Positions 1 to 7,215 of a stretch of DNA of 33,841 nucleotides are shown here, in pieces; position 1 is the first letter of the stretch, and every line of letters begins with the position of its first letter. This DNA is from Microbacteriaceae bacterium (GTDB taxonomy: Bacteria; Actinomycetota; Actinomycetes; Actinomycetales; Microbacteriaceae). A program made the translations under genes and the position numbers. The stretch is taken from positions 1 through 33,841 of the forward strand of contig CANFOX010000006.1 in NCBI GenBank assembly GCA_947448845.1, in the 5' to 3' direction. The notes below the pieces were generated by a model, which saw only the letters and a program-made list of their open reading frames with translations, did no database searches and was not told where the DNA came from.

Positions 1-1296
1 GATCCAAACGCAGCCAAAGTTCAGCGCTTTCGAGAATCGAAGGGCGCGAGTGTGGTTGGTAGTCCAAACCGAAGAAGCCAGACCGTATTCAACGTCGTTT
101 GCCCAGGTTAGAGCCTGAGCGTCATCCTTAAATTTTTGAACGGTGACCACCGGACCAAAAATTTCGCTCTGAATTGACTCATCGGTTTGCTTGAGCCCGG
201 AAACCACGGTGGCTTCGTGGAAGTAGCCCACATCACCGATTCGCGAGCCGCCGACCTCAATGTTGGCATTGTCGGGAAGGCGCGAAATGAATCCTTGAAC
301 ACGTTCAAGCTGGTTCACGTTGTTTACCGGGCCAAACAAAATGTCATCGCGCTTCGGGTCACCGGTGAGCGCGTTGGCCTTTACCTCGGCAACTAGAAGA
401 GCAACGAATTCATCGTGCACCGACTCGTGAACCAAAATGCGAGTAGCCGCGGTGCAATCCTGGCCGGCATTGAAGTAACCCGCTATGGCAATCTGAGCGG
501 CGGCCTTCTGCAGGTCGGCGTCTTCGAAGACCACAACTGGCGCTTTGCCACCGAGTTCGAGGTGAACACGCTTAAGGTCGGTGGCGGCACTTTTGGCTAC
601 CTCCATTCCAGCGCGAACCGAACCGGTGATAGAAACCATCTGTGGAATCGAATGTTCGATAAGGGCACGTCCGGTATCGCGATCGCCGGTAACCACGTTA
701 AATACACCTTTTGGCAAAAACTCGCTTGCGATCTCTGCCAAAAACAGCGTGGATGCCGGAGTGGTGTCACTTGGTTTTATAACCACTGTGTTTCCGGCTG
801 CGATAGCTGGCGCAAATTTCCAGGTGGCCATGTTGAGTGGGTAGTTCCAAGGGGTCACCTGACCAATAACACCGATTGGTTCGCGACGAATCCAAGAGGT
901 GTGGTCGCGCGCATATTCACCGGCCGACTTACCTTCAAGATTTCGGGCAGCTCCGGCAAAGAATCGAATCTGATCGACCGAGGGCATGATCTCGTATTCC
1001 ACCAGCGTTGAGCGAGGCTTGCCCGTATTCTCAGATTCGATGTCGGCCGCCTCTTCGGCGCGAGCTTCAAGCGCATCCGCAATTCTAAAAAGTGCAAGTT
1101 GACGCTCGCCTGGGGTGAACTGGCTCCACTCTTCAAACGCCGCGTTGGCGGCTTTGTAGGCAACATCCACATCGTTGGCATTCGAGATAGCTGCCTTGGC
1201 GTAACCTTGCCCGTTTGCTGGGTTGATTACGTCACTGGTTTGACCAGAACTGGAGGCTACTGATTGGCCGTTTACAAAGTTCTTTAGTTCGCGCAT
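1..1296 (-). CDS. patD: Gamma-aminobutyraldehyde dehydrogenase (ALDH superfamily), 3' end cut by window edge
   Basis: NAD-dependent aldehyde dehydrogenase that would oxidise 4-aminobutanal to GABA in cytoplasmic putrescine breakdown. The ORF track missed it because the frame runs off the window without a stop; I translated it by hand from the ATG at 1296, which follows a good Shine-Dalgarno (AGGAGCACTC-ATG). Visible motifs are VTPWNYPL (Rossmann/substrate region), GSVRAG (NAD binding), LELGGKAP with catalytic Glu at residue 247, and NAGQDC with catalytic Cys281. As I recall, these are one residue from the positions in E. coli PatD. 432 codons are present, ending at FGCVWI, so roughly 40 residues of C-terminus are missing. 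It is divergent from an Lrp-type regulator and a class III aminotransferase, which supports the putrescine assignment over betaine aldehyde dehydrogenase. Substrate identity is inferred; ALDH family membership is clear. Confidence 0.88.
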   Translation of the reverse strand, partial: MRELKNFVNGQSVASSSGQTSDVINPANGQGYAKAAISNANDVDVAYKAANAAFEEWSQFTPGERQLALFRIADALEARAEEAADIESENTGKPRSTLVEYEIMPSVDQIRFFAGAARNLEGKSAGEYARDHTSWIRREPIGVIGQVTPWNYPLNMATWKFAPAIAAGNTVVIKPSDTTPASTLFLAEIASEFLPKGVFNVVTGDRDTGRALIEHSIPQMVSITGSVRAGMEVAKSAATDLKRVHLELGGKAPVVVFEDADLQKAAAQIAIAGYFNAGQDCTAATRILVHESVHDEFVALLVAEVKANALTGDPKRDDILFGPVNNVNQLERVQGFISRLPDNANIEVGGSRIGDVGYFHEATVVSGLKQTDESIQSEIFGPVVTVQKFKDDAQALTWANDVEYGLASSVWTTNHTRALRFSKALNFGCVWI

Positions 1297-1324
1297 GAGT
1301 GCTCCTAATCGGTGAGACGATTTC

Positions 1325-1330
1325 ATTGTA
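1325..1330 (-). promoter_or_regulatory. Candidate -10 box of the aldehyde dehydrogenase gene
   Basis: Read on the minus strand this is TACAAT, about 28 nt before the ATG at 1296. That would leave a short leader carrying the AGGAG ribosome site. No convincing -35 is visible at 17 nt. The call rests on one hexamer and is tentative. Confidence 0.3.
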
Positions 1331-1358
1331 ATCTGACAGTTTTTAGGCAAAATGTCTA

Positions 1359-1391
1359 TTTTGGTATCGATTTCGTTGCGAAATGCCAAAA
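1359..1391. promoter_or_regulatory. Nested inverted repeat in the divergent patD/lrp-type promoter region; candidate operator
   Basis: The core ATTTCG-TTG-CGAAAT is a perfect 6-bp inverted repeat with a 3-bp centre (1370-1384). It is flanked by TTTTGG (1359-1364) and CCAAAA (1386-1391), which are also complementary, though set asymmetrically. It lies between the divergent dehydrogenase gene and the Lrp/AsnC-type regulator gene, where autoregulatory Lrp-family sites usually sit. Binding by the adjacent regulator is inference. Confidence 0.5.
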
Positions 1392-1441
1392 CTGGTGCGT
1401 TTTCGTTTGTGAATCGGCGTTTCTACTGGCAAAATCAACAT

Positions 1442-1915
1442 ATGTCACGCATGTTTCGCACTCGAGGTAGTCAGCTAGATGAAACTAGCAAGCTGATTAT
1501 TGAGCAGTTGCAAGAAGACGGGCGCCGCTCTTACTCAGACATCGGCAAAGCCGTGGGCCTAAGCGAGGCTGCCGTGCGCCAACGCGTGCAAAAACTTACC
1601 GATAGCGGAGTAATGCAGGTGGTTGCGGTAACCGACCCGATGCAACTTGGCTTTTACCGCCAGGCCATGATCGGCATTCGCTGCAACGGCGACACCCGAT
1701 CAATCGCCGAAGAAATTGCAAAACTACCCGCCGTTGACTACGTGGTGCTCACCGGTGGAAGTTTTGACGTTTTGGTTGAGGTGATCTGCGAGAACGATGA
1801 CGAACTCCTAGATCTTCTCAATTCAAAGATCCGGATTCTGCCCGGAGTGACCTCATCAGAGACTTTCGTCTACTTGAGGCTGCAGAAACAGCTATACAAC
1901 TGGGGTACAAGATGA
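1442..1915 (+). CDS. Lrp/AsnC family transcriptional regulator
   Basis: Small feast/famine-type regulator, about 157 aa from the ATG at 1442. The N-terminal helix-turn-helix runs from about residue 11 to 60 (LDETSKLIIEQLQEDGRRSY, then GLSEAAVRQRVQKL). An alpha/beta RAM/AsnC effector domain follows, ending VYLRLQKQLYNWGTR. The ORF track starts at 1352, but those 30 extra residues do not resemble the family and cover the palindromic promoter region, so I prefer 1442 (or 1451). No clear Shine-Dalgarno precedes either; CAAAAT lies 6 nt before 1442 and may be a weak -10 of a leaderless transcript. It is 35 nt upstream of the aminotransferase and divergent from the dehydrogenase, so it is probably the local polyamine/GABA regulator. 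Its effector is unknown. Confidence 0.85.
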   Translation: MSRMFRTRGSQLDETSKLIIEQLQEDGRRSYSDIGKAVGLSEAAVRQRVQKLTDSGVMQVVAVTDPMQLGFYRQAMIGIRCNGDTRSIAEEIAKLPAVDYVVLTGGSFDVLVEVICENDDELLDLLNSKIRILPGVTSSETFVYLRLQKQLYNWGTR

Positions 1916-1950
1916 ACCTCAGCCAAAACAAACAAGAAGAGTGATATCAA

Positions 1951-3450
1951 ATGGCAACCAAGGAAAGCCAAGCAGGAAAGCTTGTTCGCGGCCTAAAGTC
2001 CGTGTTCAAGGCTCCGGTAAAACCGGCCACAGCAAAAGCAGACCGCGCCACTCCGCTCGGAGACGCCCGTAAGGCCGGAACCGAGCCAACCGTAAAGATG
2101 CTGCAAGAGGCCGCTAAGTCGAACCTCTTTTTGCACTTCACGCGGCACAGTCCTTATCAAAAGGCTGACATACCAATCATCATGCGTGCCGAAGGGCACC
2201 ACTTCTGGGATCACACCGGTAAAAAGTACTTCGACGGCATCTCGAGCCTGTTCTCGGTAAACGCCGGCCACGGTCGAGTTCGTCTCGCCGAGGCTGCCGC
2301 CAAACAGATGAAGCAGTTGGATTACTTTCCGATCTGGTCTCACGCACATCCTTCGGCAATTGAGCTCTCTGAGCGCGTGCTTTCATATGCGCCAAAGAAC
2401 CTGAGCCGCGTTTTCTTTACGACCGGAGGTGGTGAGGCAAACGAAACCGCTTGGAAACTGGCAAAGCAGTATTTCAAGATGACCGGCAAGCCTCTAAAGC
2501 ACAAGGTTCTCACCCGCTCGGTGGCATACCACGGCACATCGCACGGCGCCCTGTCGCTCACGGGAATTCCATCGATGAAGAAGGCATTCGAACCACTGGT
2601 TCCCAGCACCTTTCGGGTACCGAACACTAACTGGTATCGCTCGCAAGACGACTTCGCAAATGAAGAAGAATTCGCCATGTGGGCCGCCAACCGAGTTGAA
2701 GAAATGATTCTCTTCGAAGACCCAGACACCGTTGCTGCTTTCTTCTTAGAACCAGTTCAAAACTCTGGCGGATGCTTCACAGCACCAAAGTCGTATTTCA
2801 AACGAATTCGCGAAATTTGCGACAAATATGACGTGCTTTTGGTGGCCGATGAAACCATCGACGGTTTTGGTCGCATCGGCACCATGTTTGCTTCTGAGTT
2901 CTATGAACTTGAGCCAGACATGCTGGTTTGCGCTAAGGGAATCACCTCGGCCTATGCCCCACTCGGTGCGTTGCTATTAACCGAAAAGCTATTCGAGCCG
3001 TTCAAGCACGGCACGGCACTTTTTCCACACGGTTACACCTTCGCCGGTCACCCGGTGAGCTGTGCCGTTGCGCTAGAAAACCTCGACATCTTCGATGAAG
3101 AAGACCTGGTTGGTAACGTGCGTCGAAATGCCCCGATTTTCAAGGCAACCCTAGACAAACTGCGCGACTTGCCGATTGTTGGTGACGTTCGCGGTGAAGG
3201 TTACTTCTATGCAATCGAGTTGGTGAAAGACAAAAACACCAAAGAAACCTTCAACGACGCCGAGTCAGAGAAGCTGCTTCGCGGAATCTTGTCGCACCGC
3301 ATGTTTGAAGAGGGGCTCTATTGCCGCTCTGACGACCGTGGCGACCCCGTAGTTCAGCTAGCTCCGCCACTCACCATTGGCCCAGATCAGTTTGATGAGC
3401 TCGAATCGATTCTTCGAGGCTGCCTGAGTGAAGCCTGGGCGAAGATGTAG
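1951..3450 (+). CDS. Class III PLP-dependent aminotransferase, probable putrescine (omega-amine) aminotransferase
   Basis: Fold-type I aminotransferase of the omega-amino acid/polyamine group, expected to move the terminal amine of putrescine to a keto acid and give 4-aminobutanal for the neighbouring dehydrogenase. Visible features: GGGEANETAWKLAK (phosphate-binding region), VAYHGTSHGALSLTG, the PLP-ring Asp300 in LLVADETIDGFGR, and the Schiff-base Lys329 in CAKGITSAYAPLGA. The protein is 499 aa, longer than the usual 450-460, because of a basic Ala/Lys-rich N-terminal arm of about 50 residues before the first conserved segment (LQEAAKSNLFLHFTR). A GA-rich ribosome site (AAGAAGAG) supports the ATG at 1951; Met50 is an alternative. 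It follows the Lrp-type gene by 35 nt, so they are likely co-transcribed. Substrate is inferred from context. Confidence 0.85.
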   Translation: MATKESQAGKLVRGLKSVFKAPVKPATAKADRATPLGDARKAGTEPTVKMLQEAAKSNLFLHFTRHSPYQKADIPIIMRAEGHHFWDHTGKKYFDGISSLFSVNAGHGRVRLAEAAAKQMKQLDYFPIWSHAHPSAIELSERVLSYAPKNLSRVFFTTGGGEANETAWKLAKQYFKMTGKPLKHKVLTRSVAYHGTSHGALSLTGIPSMKKAFEPLVPSTFRVPNTNWYRSQDDFANEEEFAMWAANRVEEMILFEDPDTVAAFFLEPVQNSGGCFTAPKSYFKRIREICDKYDVLLVADETIDGFGRIGTMFASEFYELEPDMLVCAKGITSAYAPLGALLLTEKLFEPFKHGTALFPHGYTFAGHPVSCAVALENLDIFDEEDLVGNVRRNAPIFKATLDKLRDLPIVGDVRGEGYFYAIELVKDKNTKETFNDAESEKLLRGILSHRMFEEGLYCRSDDRGDPVVQLAPPLTIGPDQFDELESILRGCLSEAWAKM

Positions 3451-3462
3451 TTTGCTGTGTTT

Positions 3463-3497
3463 GAAAACCCTCGTCACTCTCGGTGGCGGGGGTTTTC
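3463..3497 (+). terminator. Strong intrinsic terminator after the aminotransferase
   Basis: A 15-bp stem with G-T wobbles (GAAAACCCTCGTCAC pairing with GTGGCGGGGGTTTTC) around the 5-nt loop TCTCG, starting 13 nt after the stop codon at 3450. The T-run lies in the descending arm. It separates the polyamine module from the ogt unit. Confidence 0.85.
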
Positions 3498-3529
3498 ACT
3501 TCGGGCTAAGACTTGGCGTTATGCTCAAA

Positions 3530-3557
3530 TTCAGAAGTGCTTCAGTGAACTTCTGAA
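3530..3557. promoter_or_regulatory. 9-bp perfect inverted repeat upstream of ogt; candidate operator
   Basis: TTCAGAAGT (3530-3538), a 10-nt spacer, then ACTTCTGAA (3549-3557). The arms are about two helical turns apart centre to centre. The repeat lies just upstream of the proposed -10 box at 3566, so it would cover the -35/spacer zone. That geometry fits a repressor or activator site better than a terminator. The binding protein is unknown. Confidence 0.55.
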
Positions 3558-3565
3558 CAAATTTC

Positions 3566-3571
3566 TAGGGT
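3566..3571 (+). promoter_or_regulatory. Candidate -10 box of a leaderless ogt transcript
   Basis: TAGGGT fits the actinobacterial -10 pattern TANNNT and lies exactly 6 nt before the ATG at 3578. Transcription would then start at or next to the start codon. The same spacing recurs at five other genes in the window. The AAGG next to the ATG is too close to be a normal Shine-Dalgarno. Confidence 0.5.
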
Positions 3572-3577
3572 TCAAGG

Positions 3578-4066
3578 ATGACAAAAATACCCACATTTGA
3601 TTCCAGCTGTTCATTTGACTCGGCCATTGGCCCCATCTCGCTATATGCGTTAGATGATGCCGTGGTTTTTCTAACCATGGGTCATCCAGCCGCGGCAAAC
3701 CTAGGTAAATCTAAGGTGCTGAACGAAGCCACAAAACAACTCAAGGCTTACTTCTCAGGTAAATCGAAAACATTGAACTTTGCGGTGTCGGCCAACGGCA
3801 CGGCGTTTCAAGAAGCGGTTTGGGGGCAGATTGCCAAACTTGGCTTTGGCGAAACGACTAGTTATGCCGAAATTGCCGAGGCAATTGGTAACCCAAAAGC
3901 GGTTAGGGCCGTCGGCGGCGCCGTTGGCGCGAACCCGGTCCCTTTGGTGATTGGTTGCCACCGAGTGCTTGGTGTCAGCGGCCAAATCACCGGTTATTCG
4001 GGTGGCGATGGCATTGCTACCAAAACCTGGTTACTCGAACACGAAGGCATTCCGGTTAAGCTTTGA
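3578..4066 (+). CDS. ogt: Methylated-DNA--[protein]-cysteine S-methyltransferase (O6-alkylguanine repair)
   Basis: 162-aa suicide repair protein that moves alkyl groups from O6-alkylguanine (and O4-alkylthymine) in DNA to its own cysteine. The C-terminal DNA-binding/active domain is clear: [20 protein letters not shown], then [19 protein letters not shown] and the active-site CHR (Cys127-His128-Arg129). The usual PCHRV motif reads GCHRV here, so the proline before the cysteine is replaced by glycine; Cys, His and Arg are kept and the rest of the domain is intact, so I expect activity. The N-terminal part is short and divergent, as is common. Its stop overlaps the TTG start of tag (TTGA), indicating translational coupling. 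An inverted repeat and a TANNNT box lie directly upstream. Confidence 0.92.
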   Translation: MTKIPTFDSSCSFDSAIGPISLYALDDAVVFLTMGHPAAANLGKSKVLNEATKQLKAYFSGKSKTLNFAVSANGTAFQEAVWGQIAKLGFGETTSYAEIAEAIGNPKAVRAVGGAVGANPVPLVIGCHRVLGVSGQITGYSGGDGIATKTWLLEHEGIPVKL

Positions 4067-4623
4067 CCACTCGACTGCACGAAGACGGGTTGGTGCGCTG
4101 CTCATGGGCAGGCACCGACCCGCTTTATGTTAAATATCACGACACCGAGTGGGGCGTTGAAGTTCGCGGCAACAACGCCATGTTCGAACGCCTGAGCCTA
4201 GAGGGTTTTCAAGCCGGGCTCAGTTGGATCACCATTTTGAAACGCCGCGATGGTTTTCGCTCGGCATTTCACGATTTTGAAATTGACAAGGTTGCCTCTA
4301 TGGCAGATGCCGAAGGTGAAGCTCTGATGTTAAATGATGGCATTATTCGAAATCGGGCCAAGATTCGCAGCACCATTAAAAACGCGCAGCTTTGCCAGCA
4401 ACTTGATCTAACCGAGCTGCTTTGGAGCTTTGCCCCAATCTCTGGTGAAGGTAAGAGTTCCTCACCCCGAGCGGTATCAGAAGAGTCAACGGCTATGAGT
4501 AAATCGCTTCGCAAATTGGGCTTTGGGTTTGTTGGGCCAACCACCATGCATGCGCTCATGCAGGCAGTTGGAATGTTCAACGAGCACCAGGTCGAGTGTT
4601 TCAGGCGCAGCCAACTCCCCTAA
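4063..4623 (+). CDS. tag: DNA-3-methyladenine glycosylase I
   Basis: Base-excision glycosylase that removes 3-methyladenine from DNA. 186 aa from a TTG start that overlaps the ogt stop by 4 nt. Family motifs: [20 protein letters not shown], then [20 protein letters not shown] carrying the conserved Glu47, and GIIRNRAKI. The zinc-snap ligands of the Tag family are all present: Cys13 and His26 at the N-terminus, and His175 plus Cys179 in NEHQVECF at the C-terminus. Direct overlap with ogt makes a two-gene alkylation repair unit. The stop codon TAA is also the first half of the proposed -10 box (TAAACT) of the following sigma gene. Confidence 0.93.
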   Translation: MTTRLHEDGLVRCSWAGTDPLYVKYHDTEWGVEVRGNNAMFERLSLEGFQAGLSWITILKRRDGFRSAFHDFEIDKVASMADAEGEALMLNDGIIRNRAKIRSTIKNAQLCQQLDLTELLWSFAPISGEGKSSSPRAVSEESTAMSKSLRKLGFGFVGPTTMHALMQAVGMFNEHQVECFRRSQLP

Positions 4624-4626
4624 ACT
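4621..4626 (+). promoter_or_regulatory. Candidate -10 box of a leaderless sigma-factor transcript
   Basis: TAAACT followed by exactly 6 nt and the ATG at 4633. The identical hexamer with identical spacing occurs before pduO (6513). It overlaps the tag stop codon, so the sigma gene may have its own promoter despite lying only 9 nt after tag. Confidence 0.45.
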
Positions 4627-4632
4627 TCAGCA

Positions 4633-5109
4633 ATGAACAATTTGCAGGAATTCGATGCCTTTTACCGAGAACAAATGCATGTCATTCAGAGATACCTTGC
4701 AAGACGCGTTCCCCTTGAAAACATTGATGACTTAGTCTCAGAAATTTTTGATATTGCCTTTCGTCGCATGAACCAGGCGAAACCTGGCTTTGAACTACCT
4801 TGGCTTTACCGCATTGCTGGCTTTGTGGTGGCCAACCATCGCCGCAAACTTCAGCGCGAAACCAGTTTCTTAGCCACCTTTTACGCAGCCGAAACCTCGG
4901 CCTCTGCCGAGCAAATCGCCCTTTCGCACGTTGAACTTGCCGAAGCGTGGAAGCAACTGAAACCCGGTGAACGTGAGGCGCTTTCACTAGCCGCCTTCGA
5001 AGGGTTGAGCGTAAGCCAGATTGCAACCGCGTTGGGAATCACGACAAACGCCGTGAACCTGCGACTTCATAAAGCCAGAACCAAACTGGCGAAACATTTA
5101 GATCTATAG
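4633..5109 (+). CDS. ECF-type RNA polymerase sigma-70 family sigma factor
   Basis: 158-aa two-domain sigma factor. Region 2 occupies about residues 5-50 (FDAFYREQMHVIQRYLARRV, then DDLVSEIFDIAFRRM). Region 4 occupies about 105-155, with the helix-turn-helix in LKPGEREALSLAAFEGLSVS and TTNAVNLRLHKARTKL. There is no region 1 or 3, which fits the extracytoplasmic-function group. It would redirect RNA polymerase to a small regulon that cannot be read from this window. The next gene codes for a single-pass membrane protein, the usual position of an anti-sigma partner. It starts 9 nt after tag and may be read through from the ogt-tag unit or from its own TAAACT box. Which ECF subgroup it belongs to is not clear by eye. 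Confidence 0.88.
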   Translation: MNNLQEFDAFYREQMHVIQRYLARRVPLENIDDLVSEIFDIAFRRMNQAKPGFELPWLYRIAGFVVANHRRKLQRETSFLATFYAAETSASAEQIALSHVELAEAWKQLKPGEREALSLAAFEGLSVSQIATALGITTNAVNLRLHKARTKLAKHLDL

Positions 5110-5142
5110 AAAGTTTTGCTGTTCTGGCGACATAAACCAGAT

Positions 5143-6504
5143 ATGAACGAAAAAGTTGACGGCTTGCTGAAAAGCGCCGACCCTGCCAAAAACCTTCAGC
5201 TCGGCGAACCAGGTGCCTTCGCACCCAAGAACAAGAAGCCTCTCAAATCACGCGAATGGTTCGCGCTGCAGGGCCGCAGGTCGCAATTAGCAACCATGGC
5301 CGCAGCATTTGCCTTAGTTCTAGGGCTCGGCATCTCTGCCGTTGGCTTTGCGCCGCATGACACAAAACCAATAATGACCCTAGGCTCCGGCCCCCAAGCA
5401 ACTGCACCGAATTCAGATGCGGCGCAAAGCAAAATGGCAGCTGGCGGCATGATGATGCCTTGGTTCCAGTACGAATATCGGGCAGCCGACAACTTAAACA
5501 GTGAATCACCTACCAATATCGTTTATCGCCTACAACTGACCGGTGACCCAAAGCAGATTCTTAGTGCTTTAGGCAAACAGGTTGGCGTCTCTGGTCAGGT
5601 TCAAACCTTTGACGAGGCAAGTTATGGCCCTAACAACTACTTCATTGGCTCGAGCGACTGGACTAAACCTACGGTTACCATCAACTGGGCAGGCACCGGC
5701 AACTGGTCGTACAGCGACCCAACCGCATACCCTGATTGCCAGCCGCAACCGAGCGACTCTGCGACAACCGGTTGGTGCACCTTGCCCGACGGCTCAACTG
5801 CAAAAAGAAACTTTCCGACCGAAGCAGTCGCCGCAGCACAAGCGGCCCGAATCTTCACCGCAGGTGGGCTCAAGGTAACGGCATCCGATATAAAAATCAC
5901 TAAGGATGACTATTCGATGTCAGCTTCGGCCTCACTCGAAGTTGCAGGCCAACCCACTGCACTAACCTGGCAGGCAAGCTGGAGCACAACCGGTCAACTT
6001 GCCTATGCATACGGGCAGTCAGTAACTGTCGAAAAAGTTAGTGATGTGCCAACAATCGACGCAAAGCGCGCCATTGAGCGACTTAGTGACTGGCGTTGGA
6101 GCGGGCAGGCGGCTGAAAGCTTCTACCCAACTGGGCCAATGGTGTATGGCCGCATGGCTGACGATGCTACCGGCGCACTTGTGGGCACGGAAACATCAAC
6201 TTCTGGCGGTTCAGCCGATGCCAGCACCGGTTCTGCGGTTGCTCCAACTGAAGCGGCTACTTCACCAGATCAAATTGTTGACCCAACCGAAGAGCCGATT
6301 CCTACACCAGAGGTAAAGCTGTTTCTAGTGAATAAAGCTAGCGCTGCCTTGCTATTGGTTTATGACGCACAAGGCAACGCCTGGCTGGTTCCGGGCTACT
6401 TCTTAGAAGGCGACCAGGGCGTCGCGGGTTCGGTTTTGGCTGTTGCCGATGGTGTTATTCAACTTCCGCCTGCCGATGACGCAGTTATGCAAATGGTCAA
6501 GTGA
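5143..6504 (+). CDS. Single-pass membrane protein in anti-sigma position, large extracytoplasmic domain
   Basis: About 453 aa from the ATG at 5143 (MNEKVDGLL); the ORF track opens at a TTG nine codons earlier, which lacks support. The N-terminus (about 50 residues, charged) should be cytoplasmic, followed by one hydrophobic helix (TMAAAFALVLGLGISAVGFA) and about 380 residues outside. The outside part has a conserved-looking block (PWFQYEYRAADNLN, then VYRLQLTGDP), two cysteines in YPDCQ and GWCTL that could form a disulfide, a Ser/Thr/Pro/Glu-rich linker, and a C-terminal segment VKLFLVNKASAALLLVYDAQ. I do not see a zinc anti-sigma HxxxCxxC motif. The anti-sigma role is inferred only from its place directly after the ECF gene. 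Possible roles for the outer domain include ligand or envelope-stress sensing; none is shown. Confidence 0.7.
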   Translation: MNEKVDGLLKSADPAKNLQLGEPGAFAPKNKKPLKSREWFALQGRRSQLATMAAAFALVLGLGISAVGFAPHDTKPIMTLGSGPQATAPNSDAAQSKMAAGGMMMPWFQYEYRAADNLNSESPTNIVYRLQLTGDPKQILSALGKQVGVSGQVQTFDEASYGPNNYFIGSSDWTKPTVTINWAGTGNWSYSDPTAYPDCQPQPSDSATTGWCTLPDGSTAKRNFPTEAVAAAQAARIFTAGGLKVTASDIKITKDDYSMSASASLEVAGQPTALTWQASWSTTGQLAYAYGQSVTVEKVSDVPTIDAKRAIERLSDWRWSGQAAESFYPTGPMVYGRMADDATGALVGTETSTSGGSADASTGSAVAPTEAATSPDQIVDPTEEPIPTPEVKLFLVNKASAALLLVYDAQGNAWLVPGYFLEGDQGVAGSVLAVADGVIQLPPADDAVMQMVK

Positions 6505-6512
6505 GACTCACC

Positions 6513-6518
6513 TAAACT
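6513..6518 (+). promoter_or_regulatory. Candidate -10 box of a leaderless pduO transcript
   Basis: TAAACT, then 6 nt, then the ATG at 6525. No Shine-Dalgarno is present before this ATG. Same hexamer and spacing as at the ECF sigma gene. Confidence 0.45.
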
Positions 6519-6524
6519 AGCCAA

Positions 6525-7160
6525 ATGGTCAAACTAAATCGCATTTATACCCGCACCGGTGACGAAGGTCTTACGGGCCTGTCGGATTTCTCGCGAACTC
6601 GCAAAACTGATCCTCGTATTGAAGCCTACGCCGACGTTGACGAAGCTAACTCAACCATTGGCGTTGCGGTGTCATTGGCCATAAATGAGTTCGACGAAGA
6701 AACCCTTCACCTGCTCTCTCAGATTCAAAACGACCTTTTTGACCTTGGTGCAGACCTTTCTAATCCGCTCAATGAATACAACGAATACGAGCCCCTTCGA
6801 GTTGGTCAGGAATGGGTTGACGCACTCGAAACAGCTATCGACCATTACAACAAAGACTTGAGCAAACTTGACTCGTTCATTCTTCCTGGTGGCTCTGGCC
6901 TGGCAGCTGGCCTACACCTTGCCAGAACGGTAATTCGCCGAGCCGAACGAGCCACTTGGCACGCCATTGAAACTTACGGAGTTGAACCGGCCAAGAAAGG
7001 TCACCCAAACGGTGGGGTAAATATTCTTGCGGCTCGTTATTTGAATCGCCTGAGCGATCTGCTATTCGTTCTGGCGCGCTATGCCAACATTAAGCACGGC
7101 GGAGATGTGAAGTGGGTACCGGCTGCCAATCGCCGCACTCGCCCAGCCAAGAACAAATAG
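6525..7160 (+). CDS. pduO: Cob(I)alamin adenosyltransferase, PduO type
   Basis: 211-aa ATP:corrinoid adenosyltransferase that makes adenosylcobalamin from cob(I)alamin. Family signatures: TRTGDEGLTGLSDFSR near the N-terminus (ATP binding), AYADVDEANSTIGVA, the helix ILPGGSGLAAGLHLARTVIR followed by RRAERATW, and LNRLSDLLFVLARYAN. Length and order match trimeric PduO-type enzymes, not the CobA/BtuR type. Often named cobO or MMAB-like in annotations. It implies a B12-dependent enzyme elsewhere in the genome. It lies 20 nt after the membrane protein gene but has its own TANNNT box. A bidirectional hairpin terminator follows, facing atpC. Confidence 0.93.
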   Translation: MVKLNRIYTRTGDEGLTGLSDFSRTRKTDPRIEAYADVDEANSTIGVAVSLAINEFDEETLHLLSQIQNDLFDLGADLSNPLNEYNEYEPLRVGQEWVDALETAIDHYNKDLSKLDSFILPGGSGLAAGLHLARTVIRRAERATWHAIETYGVEPAKKGHPNGGVNILAARYLNRLSDLLFVLARYANIKHGGDVKWVPAANRRTRPAKNK

Positions 7161-7172
7161 CTGACCTAAGCG

Positions 7173-7203
7173 AAAAACCCCTGCCGATTCGACAGGGGTT
7201 TTT
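7173..7203. terminator. Bidirectional terminator between pduO and atpC
   Basis: Perfect 11-bp stem AAAAACCCCTG / CAGGGGTTTTT with a 9-nt loop, T-rich on both sides (TTTTTGCTTTTTT on plus, TTTTTCGCTT on minus). It lies between two convergent transcription units, 12 nt from each gene end. Confidence 0.9.
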
Positions 7204-7215
7204 GCTTTTTTGAAG

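Noticed and set aside
415-1011. Plus-strand ORF of 198 aa
   Set aside because: Antisense shadow of the aldehyde dehydrogenase, whose minus-strand frame is continuous and carries all catalytic motifs.
855-1181. Minus-strand ORF of 108 aa
   Set aside because: Out-of-frame shadow of the same dehydrogenase gene.
1352-1441. N-terminal extension of the Lrp-type ORF
   Set aside because: 30 residues unlike the family, overlapping a palindromic promoter region.
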